Shown: positions 1 through 7,370, counted from the first letter of the stretch. The stretch is DNA of 17,593 bases from JAPLKX01 sp035530195 (GCA_035530195.1 DATKVG010000083.1:1-17593); one strand, 5' to 3'. The notes: generated from the sequence alone by a model not told the origin. A program made the numbers and translations.

Positions 1-393
1 TTTGGAACCTGCCCTTCATACGTCTGGGCGTTGCGCGTCAGCAATTTCGACCTGCTCGTGATCGACGCGTGTTTTGCCGGCCAGATACTCACGCCCGAAC
101 AGGTCGAGTCGCTCAAAACCAAGGCCAACGGCGGCAAACGGCTCGTTCTGGCGTACCTCAGCATCGGCGCGGCCGAAGACAGCCGTTCCTACTGGCGTTC
201 AAGCTGGCGGCCCGGCTCACCTGCCTGGCTCGATGAACAAGAGGCTGCAGGCCGCTACCTTGTCCATTACTGGCACTCTGAGTGGCAGGCGCTCCTTTTC
301 GGCAGCCCCAACGCCTGCCTCGACCAGATCCTCGCCGCCGGCTTCGACGGCGTCTGCCTCGACGGCGTCGACGCCTACCAGCACTTCGAATAA
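1..393 (+). CDS. GH114-like endo-alpha-1,4-polygalactosaminidase, 5'-partial and C-terminally truncated
   Basis: The reading frame is open from the window edge, so the start lies upstream; a TTG at 31 is only an internal codon. Of 130 visible residues, three blocks match the GH114/TM1410 family: AYLSIGAAEDSRSYW (about 51-65), HYWHSEW (89-95) and AAGFDGVCLDGVDAY (112-126). In this TIM-barrel family the acidic residues of the GxAED and FDGVxLDxVD blocks line the active site, and members hydrolyse galactosaminogalactan-type polymers. Family proteins normally continue for 100 or more residues after the last block. Here a TAA follows immediately, and none of the downstream frames resumes the domain. 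The protein is therefore either a truncated relic or a short variant. Family assignment is fairly sure from the motif order; activity is doubtful because half the barrel is missing. Confidence 0.7.
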   Translation, partial: FGTCPSYVWALRVSNFDLLVIDACFAGQILTPEQVESLKTKANGGKRLVLAYLSIGAAEDSRSYWRSSWRPGSPAWLDEQEAAGRYLVHYWHSEWQALLFGSPNACLDQILAAGFDGVCLDGVDAYQHFE

Positions 394-837
394 GGCGGTA
401 CGGGACTTTCTGATGGCTGGCACGAAGACACTCACTTGGGGAAAAGGTAGCGAGAAACTATACGAAAATCTGACTAGTCGTCTATTTGATGGCGCTTCTT
501 GAATTCCAACACCGTAGCGGCCATTTTCTTGAAAAAAGACTCCTCCAGACGATCCATGAATTAGATGTCGACTCCTCGTGCGATTACGGTTCTCGAGCGT
601 TACGGCATTTTTGGGGCTGACCTCGTCCGTCAGATCGACTCCGGGGTCTTCCTTTGTTGGCTGACCAGCTTCCCTTTTGACTTTTGGTCCTATTTTGTTG
701 AATTTTGTTTCAGACCCTTGTCCTTCTTGCTTTTGACTCCCGTTTGAGAGTCTCCTTTTTCAGCGTTTCTTCGTCTCAAAGCAACCGGGCAGGGTCTTTT
801 CGGTTTGTCCCCGCCATCAACGCCGGCGGTTAGGATT

Positions 838-905
838 AGAATCTTTGTTCGCGATATCTGCACACGACGCGCAGATGTTGGCTCAAGGTCGCGAACAAAG
901 ATTCT
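838..905. repeat. 17-bp perfect inverted repeat with nested hairpin
   Basis: The arm at 838-854 (AGAATCTTTGTTCGCGA) is exactly reverse-complemented at 889-905. The 34-nt interior contains a second hairpin, ATCTGC (856-861) with GCAGAT (871-876). It lies downstream of the minus-strand beta-propeller gene that ends at 967. It could fold in that transcript's 3' end or be a small non-autonomous element; there is no T-tract that would make it a standard terminator. Confidence 0.75.
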
Positions 906-909
906 GAAT

Positions 910-925
910 GCGGCTTCGTAGCCGC
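910..925 (-). terminator. Hairpin downstream of the beta-propeller gene
   Basis: GCGGCT-TCGT-AGCCGC forms a 6-bp stem with a tetraloop, about 40 nt past the stop codon of the minus-strand gene ending at 967. No U-tract follows, so termination is only a possibility; transcript 3'-end protection is an equal one. Confidence 0.3.
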
Positions 926-966
926 CTTAGGCGGACACGGCGCCCTATGCGCCTCGCCTGGCAACC

Positions 967-2196
967 TCACGGGATCGTCCACAGCGCCACGTTTTCCTGG
1001 TCCCTCACGAAGATCCTGTTCCCTGCGATCACGGGGTGCGCGTAGACCGGCGTGTCTGCGACCTTGAACCGGGCCACCTCCGTGTATTCCTTGTCGCTGG
1101 TCTTGAAGACGACCAGTTGGGAGTCGCTGGGCAGGGCGAAGATGACTGAACCCGAGTCGAGGAGGGCCCCGAAATTGTCTTTCCGGGTTGCGGTGTCGGT
1201 CCAGGCCATCTGGCCAGTCTGGGCGTTCAGGCAAAACAAGCTGCCCTTATCGGAGAGGCCGTAGAGCAGGCCGTCCTTAAGCACCGGCGTGTTGAATCCC
1301 GTGCCGAGTTCCGTGTTGCTCCAAAGCTCTTTGGCGGCAAAGCCGTCGTTTTGCTTCTCGACCTTGACCGCCTTGGTCCCCTGGCCCTGCCCGGTGTAGA
1401 TGACCGTTTGCCCATCGACAATCGGGGTGGCCGAGTTGTAGAACCTACCCTGTGGTGCGGCCGCAATCTGCCACAACAGCTTCCCGTCGGCCACGGCGAC
1501 GCCCACGAGGTTTTTGTCCGTCTGCACAACGATCATCCGTGTCCCATCCACCGTCATCAGGACGGGGGAGGCATAAGCCGGCCCATCGCCAGCCCATTTC
1601 CACTTCAGGTTGCCCGAGGCCAGGTCGAACGCCATGATCGCGCCGCCGTCCTTTCCGCCGAGGTGCGCGATGCACGTCCCGTTGTCGATGATTGGCGACA
1701 TCGCCGTGAAGAACTGCGGCACGACGTTGGGAAACTCATCCTTGCGCCACACCTCCTTACCGGTGGCGGCATCCAGACAAGAGAGAGTCCCGTTCACGCC
1801 CAGCGTGACGATCTTTCCCTCCGCCACCGTGGGCGAACTCCTCGGCCCCGGGTGCCGGGAAGCCGGCCCCGCCACGGGTTGGGACGCGTACTGGTTCCGC
1901 CAGAGTTCTTTCCCGCTGGCTGCGTCCAGGCACAGGGTGACTTCATCGTCTCCCTGTCGTGCAAACACATAGAGCTTGTCGCCCACCAGGGCGGGCGTGG
2001 CATCGCCCGTGCCCGCCGTCACTTTCCACTTCTGCGTCAGTTCTTTGGGCCAGTTCTGGGGCGCAGTGAACCCCGTGACCTTCCCATCCCGATTGACCCC
2101 GCGCCACTGAGGCCAGTCTTGTGCGAAGGCGCAGGTCACGCTGACCAGAATCAGACACATCACCATCGCGCCGATCCATCGACTTGCGTTTCTCAT
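967..2196 (-). CDS. Exported PQQ-like beta-propeller repeat protein
   Basis: The start at 2196 is chosen because ACTGGAGG lies just upstream and the protein then opens with a signal peptide: basic MRNASR, a hydrophobic core to about residue 20, and likely cleavage after AFA (residue 25) before QDWPQWRG. The frame extends further upstream, but that extension looks non-coding. The 409-residue product carries repeated PQQ-type blade motifs: DAASGKELWR (91-100), DAATGKEVWR (142-151), DLASGNLKWK (191-200), AVADGKLLWQ (235-243) and NAQTGQMAW (324-332). Such proteins fold as a multi-bladed propeller in the periplasm. Members with the WPQWRG opening are abundant in Planctomycetota-like bacteria, and most have no known activity. 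No cofactor-ligand set typical of quinoprotein alcohol dehydrogenases is evident, so a binding or scaffold role is as likely as catalysis. It appears monocistronic. Confidence 0.9.
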   Translation of the reverse strand: MRNASRWIGAMVMCLILVSVTCAFAQDWPQWRGVNRDGKVTGFTAPQNWPKELTQKWKVTAGTGDATPALVGDKLYVFARQGDDEVTLCLDAASGKELWRNQYASQPVAGPASRHPGPRSSPTVAEGKIVTLGVNGTLSCLDAATGKEVWRKDEFPNVVPQFFTAMSPIIDNGTCIAHLGGKDGGAIMAFDLASGNLKWKWAGDGPAYASPVLMTVDGTRMIVVQTDKNLVGVAVADGKLLWQIAAAPQGRFYNSATPIVDGQTVIYTGQGQGTKAVKVEKQNDGFAAKELWSNTELGTGFNTPVLKDGLLYGLSDKGSLFCLNAQTGQMAWTDTATRKDNFGALLDSGSVIFALPSDSQLVVFKTSDKEYTEVARFKVADTPVYAHPVIAGNRIFVRDQENVALWTIP

Positions 2197-2493
2197 ATTG
2201 CCTCCAGTTCGGTTGTTCCCGATCCGACGTTCCCGATATACACCAGCAACCTGGCCGCATGCCCAAATGTGTGACCTTTTCTCGCGGGCAGGAGTCACAC
2301 AGTAGGAACCAGGGAAATCCGCCGCCAACGCTCTTGGCGCTTGCGGCCGTCTCCATGGCGGCCAGCCTACAGGCTGCTGCTTTTCCACCTGTTTGGGTCG
2401 CAAATTGCCTGCCTGGCTCCACACACCATACGTGACCCGGTTCAGGATTTGCGCACAGACTATGGTCGTTCGCCCATCGTTACGTCCCGAGCC

Positions 2494-2499
2494 AGTATA
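2494..2499 (-). promoter_or_regulatory. Candidate extended -10 promoter for the beta-propeller gene
   Basis: Read on the minus strand, TGTTATACT gives a TATACT -10 (5 of 6 consensus) preceded by the TGn extended element. No good -35 hexamer is present at 16-18 bp. Transcription from here would give a leader of roughly 290 nt before the start at 2196. Confidence 0.35.
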
Positions 2500-2826
2500 A
2501 CACAGAGGCGGTAGTACGGAATTGTTCGGGCTTCTGGCGTTCTGCGAGCGTCCTTCTTGGTTCTTACCTCGGATAGGGGTGAAGCGGTGACTGCGTTATG
2601 CCGGTGGCCACAACCGGTCCTTAGCAGAAACTCCATCCACGGCGGGTTTTTCCACTGCCATGAGGAAGCACGCGGATCGACTGGAACCTGAGTGGCTGAT
2701 CTCGTCTTTACGCAGACCAAAAGAGTGGAAACCATTGACGGCGGCACATAAGAAGCGCAGCAGTGTGAGTGACGCGGCGCGTGGATACGCGAGCAGTGGT
2801 GTTCGCGTGCCCTTCGAACAAGGCGC

Positions 2827-3195
2827 TCAAGAAGGAAAGAACGGCTGGCAGATAGCGGTGGATCTCGACGGATTCCTCGAACTATGCCATCCTCTGTAAG
2901 TCATTGCACCGCGTGGGGAGCGCCCAGGCAAGGGGAGGCCGGGTATTTCCGGGGTCAAGAACCATTTCCCGTTGGAATCTCCGATTCCTCGGGCGCAGAC
3001 GGCATCGAAGATGGGGCTGCCGGGCAGCAGGGGCGGCTGCAGATCGGCCTCGCTGACCGCGTCGATATCAAATGCCGCGGCTTCGTCTTCGTCAATCATG
3101 ACACGGCCCCGGGCCGGCGGCGGGGAATCTGTTCCCGCGGCAGGAAAACAAGCGGCGAATTCCGTTGCCCCAAATGTTGCGTCTGATCCAGACAA
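2827..3195 (-). pseudogene. Possible decayed hypothetical gene
   Basis: A 122-codon open frame has good third-position GC only in its middle (roughly from MIDEDEAAAFDIDAVSEADL to EIPGLPLPG). Its first 30 and last 30 codons do not share that bias. There is no clear ribosome-binding site before the ATG at 3195. I recognise no domain. The pattern suggests the core of a former gene whose ends have eroded, but chance cannot be excluded. Confidence 0.2.
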
Positions 3196-3319
3196 TTCAT
3201 GTCATTCTGAGGCTACAGAAGGCAACATAACCAGTTTTAGGGCCATACCAGTACAAGTAATACAGATCGCATCTTGACCAATAAAGACAGGGCTTGGCAA
3301 GATGTGGCAAAAAAAGAAA

Positions 3320-3396
3320 TGGTGAGCGGGGCGGGACTCGAACCCGCGGCCACCGGATTAAAAGTCCGATGCTCTACCAACCTGAGCTACCCGCCC
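3320..3396 (-). tRNA. tRNA-Lys (anticodon TTT)
   Basis: The minus strand reads as a complete cloverleaf. The acceptor stem GGGCGGG pairs with CCCGCTC (one G-U pair). The D arm contains AGCTCAGGTTGGTAGAGC. The anticodon stem TCGGA/TCCGG encloses the loop CTTTTAA, giving anticodon TTT. The T arm is GCGGG-TTCGAGT-CCCGC. The discriminator base is A and the CCA end is encoded (3320-3322). This tRNA decodes AAA/AAG lysine codons. A T-rich run lies just past the 3' end on the transcribed strand. Confidence 0.97.
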
Positions 3397-3506
3397 AACC
3401 GTGGAATGGTGAGATTGGGAACTAGACACCTGGACCGGGCGCACTGCCGGGGCGTGGTTCGATGGAATCTGTTGCCACTGGGGTTCCCGCGGGCCTGCTA
3501 TTCGTG

Positions 3507-3553
3507 CAGGCGGGACGCCCGCACCACAAACAGGCGGGACACCTGCACCACAA
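3507..3553. repeat. Two tandem 23-bp repeats
   Basis: CAGGCGGGACGCCCGCACC (start of copy 1, 3507-3529) and CAGGCGGGACACCTGCACC (copy 2, 3531-3553) differ at two positions, share the ending CACAA, and are separated by one base. Each copy contains a short internal palindrome (GCGGG/CCCGC in copy 1, CAGG/CCTG in copy 2). They resemble short dispersed palindromic repeats; only these two copies are seen in this window. Confidence 0.7.
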
Positions 3554-3675
3554 TGCGCGGGTACAGGCCCACAACAGGCCGTAGCGCGGCCGGGTGCCAT
3601 TCAATTTTTTCTCACTCGGAATCTTTGTGAAGTATAGAAGATCGGGTGAAAACATTGCAAATGCGCGAGAAAAGT

Positions 3676-3739
3676 GGGACGGCCCCCAACAACGGCGCAC
3701 CAAAGTGCGGCGCTGGGGAGCGCGGCCGGGGGCCGTCCC
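3676..3739 (-). terminator. Large stem-loop terminating the men operon
   Basis: GGGACGGCCCCC (3676-3687) pairs perfectly with 3728-3739 over 12 bp. The interior folds a second hairpin, CGCAC-CAAA-GTGCG (3696-3709). It starts 10 nt past the menE stop on the minus strand, and a short T run (ACTTTTC) follows the distal arm. Position and strength fit the 3' end of the operon transcript; the weak U-tract leaves some doubt about intrinsic termination. Confidence 0.55.
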
Positions 3740-3748
3740 GACAGGGAT

Positions 3749-5113
3749 CTATGGGAAGAGCGTTCTTGCGGTAAGACGGCGGCCGGTTTTGGTTGCGGAT
3801 TCGGGGAGGTTGGCGGGCCAGGGGCGGAAGTGTTTTGGGATTTTGCAGGGGGGGAGTTGTTCGCGGAGTTGTGCGGCGAGGCGGACGGGGTCGGGCGGCG
3901 AGGCGTGGGCCATTTTGATAAAGGCGGCGCCGACCTCTCCGTACTCGTCGTCCTGGACTGGGACGACGAGGGCCTGCTGGACGCCGGGGAGTGCGCACAG
4001 CCGGCGCTCGACTTCTTCAGGTTGGACGTTTTCACCGCCGGAGATGAACATATTGTCGCGCCTGCCGGTGACGATGAGCCGGCCATTGTTGTCGAACCGG
4101 CCGAGGTCGCCGGTAGCGAACCAGCCGTTGGCATCGAGCGGCCGGTAGAGTGTTTTGTTTTGCAGGTAGCCGAGGAAGAGGGTCTTGCCGCGGACGAAGA
4201 TCTCGCTGCCGGGCGAAATGGAGACGGTTCCGGGGGTGAGGGGCGCGCCGACCGTCATCAGGGCATCGAGATCGTCTCCGGGCCGTGTGGCGGTGATTTG
4301 GCTCGAGGTCTCCGTGAGCCCGTAGCTGGTGTGGATGGGTATGCCGAGCTGGAATGCGCGCTGGACAAGGCTTGGCGGTATAGGCGCGCCGCCCATCAGG
4401 ACGGTTTTGACGCGGGCGAGCCTTCTTGCGGCATCCTGGTCGTCGAGCAGGCGGTGCAGTTGCGTGGGCACGAGGGACAGATGCGTCGGGTGCAGGATGT
4501 CGAGCGCGCGCGCGAGCGGCATTTCGGGGTCGGGCACGGCGACGGCGGCGCCCGCGGCGGCACAGCGGAACAGGATGCCGATGCCGCCAACGTGGTGAAG
4601 CGGCAGCGAGAGCAGCCAGCGGTCGCCGGGTTGGAGCGGGATGTTGGCGTTGCCGGCGAGCGCGCTTTGCCGGTGGTTGTCGGCGGAATGCACGGCCGGT
4701 TTTGGATCGCCGGTGCTGCCGGACGTGAAGATGACGGTGGCGGGTTGGCCGGCTTCCATTTCCGTTTGTTCGGCCTCGGCGTCAGCACCCTCGAGCGTGA
4801 ATCGGTCGATACGGCGAGTGCATCCCGCGGCAGTCATGGCTCTGTCGACTTCGTTTTGCGGCCAGCGGGGGTTGATCATGCAGGCGACGGCGCCAAGCCG
4901 CATCAGCGCGCGGAGCAGCACGATTGCCTCGACCGTCTGCCCGAGCGCGACGCCGGCGATGTTGCCGCGGATGACGCCGGACTGGCGTTCGGCGCGTGCG
5001 GCGGCCGATTCGAGTTCGCGGAATGACAGTTGGCCATGCGCCGTGACGATTGCGGGGAGGATCGAGCAGGATTCCGCCGCGCGCGAGTGCGCGCCGACGG
5101 GCGAATCAGGCAC
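3749..5113 (-). CDS. menE: o-succinylbenzoate--CoA ligase (MenE)
   Basis: Activates o-succinylbenzoate with ATP and joins it to CoA in menaquinone synthesis; cytoplasmic. The 454-residue product has the acyl-adenylate-forming (ANL) motifs in order: phosphate loop TSGSTGDPK (130-138), YGLTET (264-269), TGD (334-336), RRDNMFISGGENV (351-363), and C-terminal K442 in the KxxR motif expected to carry the adenylation lysine. Length is normal for MenE. The start is placed at the GTG at 5113, which overlaps the menC stop by 8 bp and has GGAG about 10 nt upstream. The frame is open to 5299, but that extension lies inside menC and is low-complexity Ser/Pro/Thr sequence. Last gene of the menA-menC-menE operon and probably translationally coupled. 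Other ANL ligases share the motifs, but the menC and menA neighbours make MenE secure. Confidence 0.92.
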   Translation of the reverse strand: MPDSPVGAHSRAAESCSILPAIVTAHGQLSFRELESAAARAERQSGVIRGNIAGVALGQTVEAIVLLRALMRLGAVACMINPRWPQNEVDRAMTAAGCTRRIDRFTLEGADAEAEQTEMEAGQPATVIFTSGSTGDPKPAVHSADNHRQSALAGNANIPLQPGDRWLLSLPLHHVGGIGILFRCAAAGAAVAVPDPEMPLARALDILHPTHLSLVPTQLHRLLDDQDAARRLARVKTVLMGGAPIPPSLVQRAFQLGIPIHTSYGLTETSSQITATRPGDDLDALMTVGAPLTPGTVSISPGSEIFVRGKTLFLGYLQNKTLYRPLDANGWFATGDLGRFDNNGRLIVTGRRDNMFISGGENVQPEEVERRLCALPGVQQALVVPVQDDEYGEVGAAFIKMAHASPPDPVRLAAQLREQLPPCKIPKHFRPWPANLPESATKTGRRLTARTLFP

Positions 5114-6197
5114 GGTAGATGCACTCCATCCGGTCGAGGCGGATGGTTGCGGCGCACTCGTCGAGTTCGGCGAGGTCGAGCTTGCCGTTGTGCGCCTGGA
5201 ACCGGCGTTCGAGGAGGTCCTCGGCGAGCCAATCGTAGGTGTCGAGGCCGGCGGGGATATCTTCTTCGGTGATGGTGGCGGCGAGGTGGGCGAGTGCAAT
5301 GAGGCCGACGCCGGATTCGAAACAGGAGCTGACGACGGGTTTCAAGCCGCATTCAACAGCCTCGGCGGCCCAGTCTTCCGCGGTGCGCGTGCCGCCAAGC
5401 AGGGTGGGCTTCAGGACGACGGCGCGCGCCCAGGTTTTGTCCTGCAGAAAGTCTTCCTGATAAAGGCCTTCTGCGATGCTTTCGTCGAGTGCGACCGGCA
5501 TGCCCGACTGTCTGACAAATTGATCGAGGCGCGCGGGGTCGGCGAGCGGTTCCTCGATGTAGGCGATGCGGACGTCGTCGACGGCGCGGGCGAACGCGAT
5601 CGCGTCTTTGTAGCTCCATGCTCTGTTGGCGTCGAGACGCAACTCGACTTTGTCGCTCATGATGTTCAGCACTTCGTGAACGATCTCGGCGTCCTGCTTG
5701 ATGGACTGCCTGCCGACCTTGACCTTGGCGGCGACGTACCCGTTGTCGCGGAGGAACTGGGCCTTTTTGATGGCGCTTTTGATGGGGCCGTTGATGTAGC
5801 CGTTGATGCTGACGTACCGGCGCGTCTTGCTGAACAGGCCGTCAGTGAACGTGGCGCCGGCGGCGTAGGCGAGGCCGAGCGCCGCGCATTCTGCCCCGAA
5901 CAGGACGGACGGCGTGGCCGTAAGCGAGTGGAGGACGTCTTCGTCGTCCAGATCGTTGTCGGAGTTCATCAGTTCGAGCGCGTAATCGGCCCAGCGGATC
6001 GCGGCTTCCCGGGCCTGGGCGATGGATTCCGGGTTGAACCCTGGCAGGGGCGCAATATCCCCGTATCCGGCTTTGCGCTCATCGTGGCCGATCTTGATGA
6101 TAAGGCCGGATCGATTTGTCAGCACATTCTTCCCCAAATGGAGCGGGGCCACGAGCGGCAAGTTGTACTCGTAGATCTCGATTGTGGAAGAACTCAT
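5106..6197 (-). CDS. menC: o-succinylbenzoate synthase (MenC)
   Basis: Dehydrates SHCHC to o-succinylbenzoate, the aromatising step of menaquinone synthesis. The 363-residue protein is an enolase-superfamily member. The catalytic lysine motif KVKVG is at 158-162 (K158, K160). Metal ligands are D189 in RLDANRAW, E215 in YIEEPL and D238 in ALDES, and the second lysine is K263 in LKPTLLGG. SSCFESGVG (290-298) is the usual MenC block near the C-terminus. Its ATG shares an ATGA overlap with the menA stop (6194-6197), and its stop overlaps the menE start, indicating coupled translation. Sequence motifs alone cannot exclude N-succinylamino acid racemase activity, which is common in this family, but the operon supports MenC as the main role. 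Confidence 0.93.
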   Translation of the reverse strand: MSSSTIEIYEYNLPLVAPLHLGKNVLTNRSGLIIKIGHDERKAGYGDIAPLPGFNPESIAQAREAAIRWADYALELMNSDNDLDDEDVLHSLTATPSVLFGAECAALGLAYAAGATFTDGLFSKTRRYVSINGYINGPIKSAIKKAQFLRDNGYVAAKVKVGRQSIKQDAEIVHEVLNIMSDKVELRLDANRAWSYKDAIAFARAVDDVRIAYIEEPLADPARLDQFVRQSGMPVALDESIAEGLYQEDFLQDKTWARAVVLKPTLLGGTRTAEDWAAEAVECGLKPVVSSCFESGVGLIALAHLAATITEEDIPAGLDTYDWLAEDLLERRFQAHNGKLDLAELDECAATIRLDRMECIYRA

Positions 6198-7066
6198 AAA
6201 ATCCAGCCTATCGAAAACAGGAGGGCAAAAACAAGCAGCACTTTCCCGGTCGCGGCGAGTGCGTTGTTAAGCGCGGGCCCGTCGGTTGTAGTCACAACCG
6301 TCCGCAACGTTGGAATAGCGGGCAGGGCCGCGAGCATCGCCAGCAGGATAGCGGGGTGGCGCGGGCTCAGGATTGCCGGTACCGCCATGATCGCGGCGGC
6401 CAGCGCAAGGACGTATTCGGCCCGGGCGAACGTGCGGCCGAACCTGACGGGCAGGGTCATTTTGCGGGCGAGCCGGTCCTGGTCGACGTCGCGCAGGTTG
6501 TTGACGGTCAGTATGGCTACGGAAAGCAAGCCGGCGGCGAGCCCTGCGAGGAGGACGTCGCGGTTGAGCGCGTGAGCTTGGACGTAATACGTGCCACCGA
6601 CGGCGACGGGCCCAAAAAAGACGAGCACAAACAGATCTCCCAGCCCCAAATAACCCAGCGGATACGGACCCGCAGTGTACAGCACGCCGCACAGGATTGA
6701 CAAGAGGCCCACGATGATAAACGGCCAGCCGCCACGCCAAACAATATACAGGCCCGGCACGCATGCCAGAAGGAACGCGGCGGCGGTGGCGCGCAGCATG
6801 GCCGGGGGCGCGATGAGGCCGGCCTGGGTGGCGCGGACGGGGCCGAGCCGGCCGGGCGCGTCGGCGCCTTTGGCGTGGTCGAAATAGTCGTTGGCGAGGT
6901 TGGTGCCGATTTGGATGAGCAGCGATCCGGCTAGGGCGCACAGGGCGGAAGGGATGTGCAGTTTGCCGGCTTCGAACGCCATGGCCGTGCCGATTACAAC
7001 GGGCGCACTGCCCGCGGGCAGCGTTTTAGGACGGGCGGCGTGCAGCCAAACGCTCAAGGATGCCAC
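6194..7066 (-). CDS. menA: 1,4-dihydroxy-2-naphthoate polyprenyltransferase (MenA)
   Basis: Attaches the isoprenoid tail to dihydroxynaphthoate in the inner membrane, giving demethylmenaquinone. The 290-residue protein is strongly hydrophobic with about eight or nine membrane segments. It carries both Asp-rich UbiA-family motifs: NDYFDHAKGAD (59-69) for prenyl diphosphate and Mg binding, and NNLRDVDQD (189-197). The N-terminal ARPKTLPAGSAPV (11-23) is characteristic of MenA. The GTG start at 7066 is supported by GGAGG 9 nt upstream. First gene of the operon; the REP-like hairpin array at 7089-7263 lies immediately upstream, so its promoter is either within or beyond that array. No clear -35/-10 pair was found. 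Confidence 0.94.
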   Translation of the reverse strand: MASLSVWLHAARPKTLPAGSAPVVIGTAMAFEAGKLHIPSALCALAGSLLIQIGTNLANDYFDHAKGADAPGRLGPVRATQAGLIAPPAMLRATAAAFLLACVPGLYIVWRGGWPFIIVGLLSILCGVLYTAGPYPLGYLGLGDLFVLVFFGPVAVGGTYYVQAHALNRDVLLAGLAAGLLSVAILTVNNLRDVDQDRLARKMTLPVRFGRTFARAEYVLALAAAIMAVPAILSPRHPAILLAMLAALPAIPTLRTVVTTTDGPALNNALAATGKVLLVFALLFSIGWIL

Positions 7067-7088
7067 GGGGCCAGACCTCCTGATTTCA

Positions 7089-7263
7089 CAGCCTGAAGGG
7101 CTGTCATAAGTCAGCCTGGGGCAACGCCCCAGGAAACAGCCACCACCATGCCTTGCCCTGAAGGGGCGATACAGCCTTGTTGCACCCTTTCAGGGTGCGG
7201 CTTCTCTTGCATGCTCATTCCTGGGGCGTTGCCCCAGGCTATTATCTTTGGCCCTTTCAGGGC
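7089..7263. repeat. REP-like doublet: six hairpins in mirror symmetry
   Basis: Hairpins in order: CAGCC-TGAAG-GGCTG (7089-7103); CCTGGGGC-AAC-GCCCCAGG (7115-7133); GCCC-TGAAG-GGGC (7155-7167); GCACCC-TTTCA-GGGTGC (7182-7198); CCTGGGGC-GTT-GCCCCAGG (7220-7238); GCCC-TTTCA-GGGC (7251-7263). The two large ones are exact reverse complements over 23 nt (7113-7135 against 7218-7240). Loop orientation flips from TGAAG to TTTCA across a centre near 7175. This is the architecture of paired, inverted REP sequences (REPIN-like), which are mobilised by Y1 (RAYT-type) transposases acting in trans. No such transposase is in the window. Confidence 0.8.
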
Positions 7264-7338
7264 ATCGAAGAAGCATGTATGGGTGAGGTGCAAGAAGAAA
7301 AGCCACGGTGCGACAAAAAACTTCGTGATTGCGAATTA

Positions 7339-7370
7339 AGCAGGCCCGGTTCTTGGGAACCGGGCCTGCT
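7339..7370 (-). terminator. Strong stem-loop after the Gfo/Idh gene
   Basis: A perfect 14-bp stem (7339-7352 with 7357-7370, arm AGCAGGCCCGGTTC) with a 4-nt loop lies 25 nt past the stop of the minus-strand gene ending at 7396. The distal side continues TTAATTC, so the U-tract is poor, but stem strength and position make a transcript end here likely. Confidence 0.7.

Larger units (their letters stand above)
394..966. other. Non-coding stretch with inverted repeats
   Basis: No convincing gene. Small open frames here lack a ribosome-binding site and show no codon bias. Positions 565-780 are pyrimidine-rich and lower in GC than the surroundings. A weak plus-strand terminator-like element (GACTC 735-739 pairing with GAGTC 748-752, then a T run at 756-760) could end transcription from the glycosidase fragment. 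The right end holds a 17-bp perfect inverted repeat and a small hairpin, listed separately. Confidence 0.6.
2197..3319. other. Long intergenic region: leader of the beta-propeller gene, possible decayed gene, tRNA 3' flank
   Basis: Positions 2197-2493 would be the leader of the beta-propeller mRNA. They hold two adjacent hairpins: GGCCG (2345-2349) with CGGCC (2359-2363), and CAGCCT (2363-2368) with AGGCTG (2371-2376). A candidate promoter is at 2494-2499. Positions 2500-2826 show nothing recognisable. Positions 2880-3195 have coding-like codon bias on the minus strand but match no family I know. An A-rich stretch at 3309-3318, read as T on the minus strand, follows the tRNA and could end its transcript. 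Confidence 0.5.
3397..3748. other. Intergenic region between tRNA-Lys and the men operon
   Basis: No gene. It holds two tandem 23-bp repeats (3507-3553) and a large stem-loop just past menE (3676-3739), both listed separately. The stretch 3594-3675 is AT-rich and without clear structure. No convincing promoter for the minus-strand tRNA was found in 3397-3500. Confidence 0.6.

Noticed and set aside
565..747. 60-codon frame rich in Phe and Leu
   Set aside because: Lies in pyrimidine-rich DNA that would read as Phe/Leu/Ser by chance, with no ribosome-binding site or codon bias.
3507..3553. Possible CRISPR array
   Set aside because: The two repeat units are adjacent with a single intervening base, so there are no spacers, and no cas gene is nearby.
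3674..5026. 450-codon plus-strand frame opposite menE
   Set aside because: Antisense of menE with Gly/Ala/Asp/Glu-rich composition typical of mirrored GC-rich codons; begins inside the men terminator stem.
3749..5113. Loss of the adenylation lysine in MenE because GK reads GR near the C-terminus
   Set aside because: The KxxR pattern seen in MenE proteins is satisfied by K442-T-G-R445, so the lysine is present just before that position.
5114..5299. N-terminal extension of MenE
   Set aside because: The extension lies inside menC, is Ser/Pro/Thr-rich low-complexity sequence, and the GTG at 5113 gives a normal-length MenE.
4641..6575. 644-codon plus-strand open frame across menE, menC and menA
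   Set aside because: It is the antisense of three well-supported genes; high-GC codon bias keeps the opposite strand open. No recognisable domain or ribosome-binding site.
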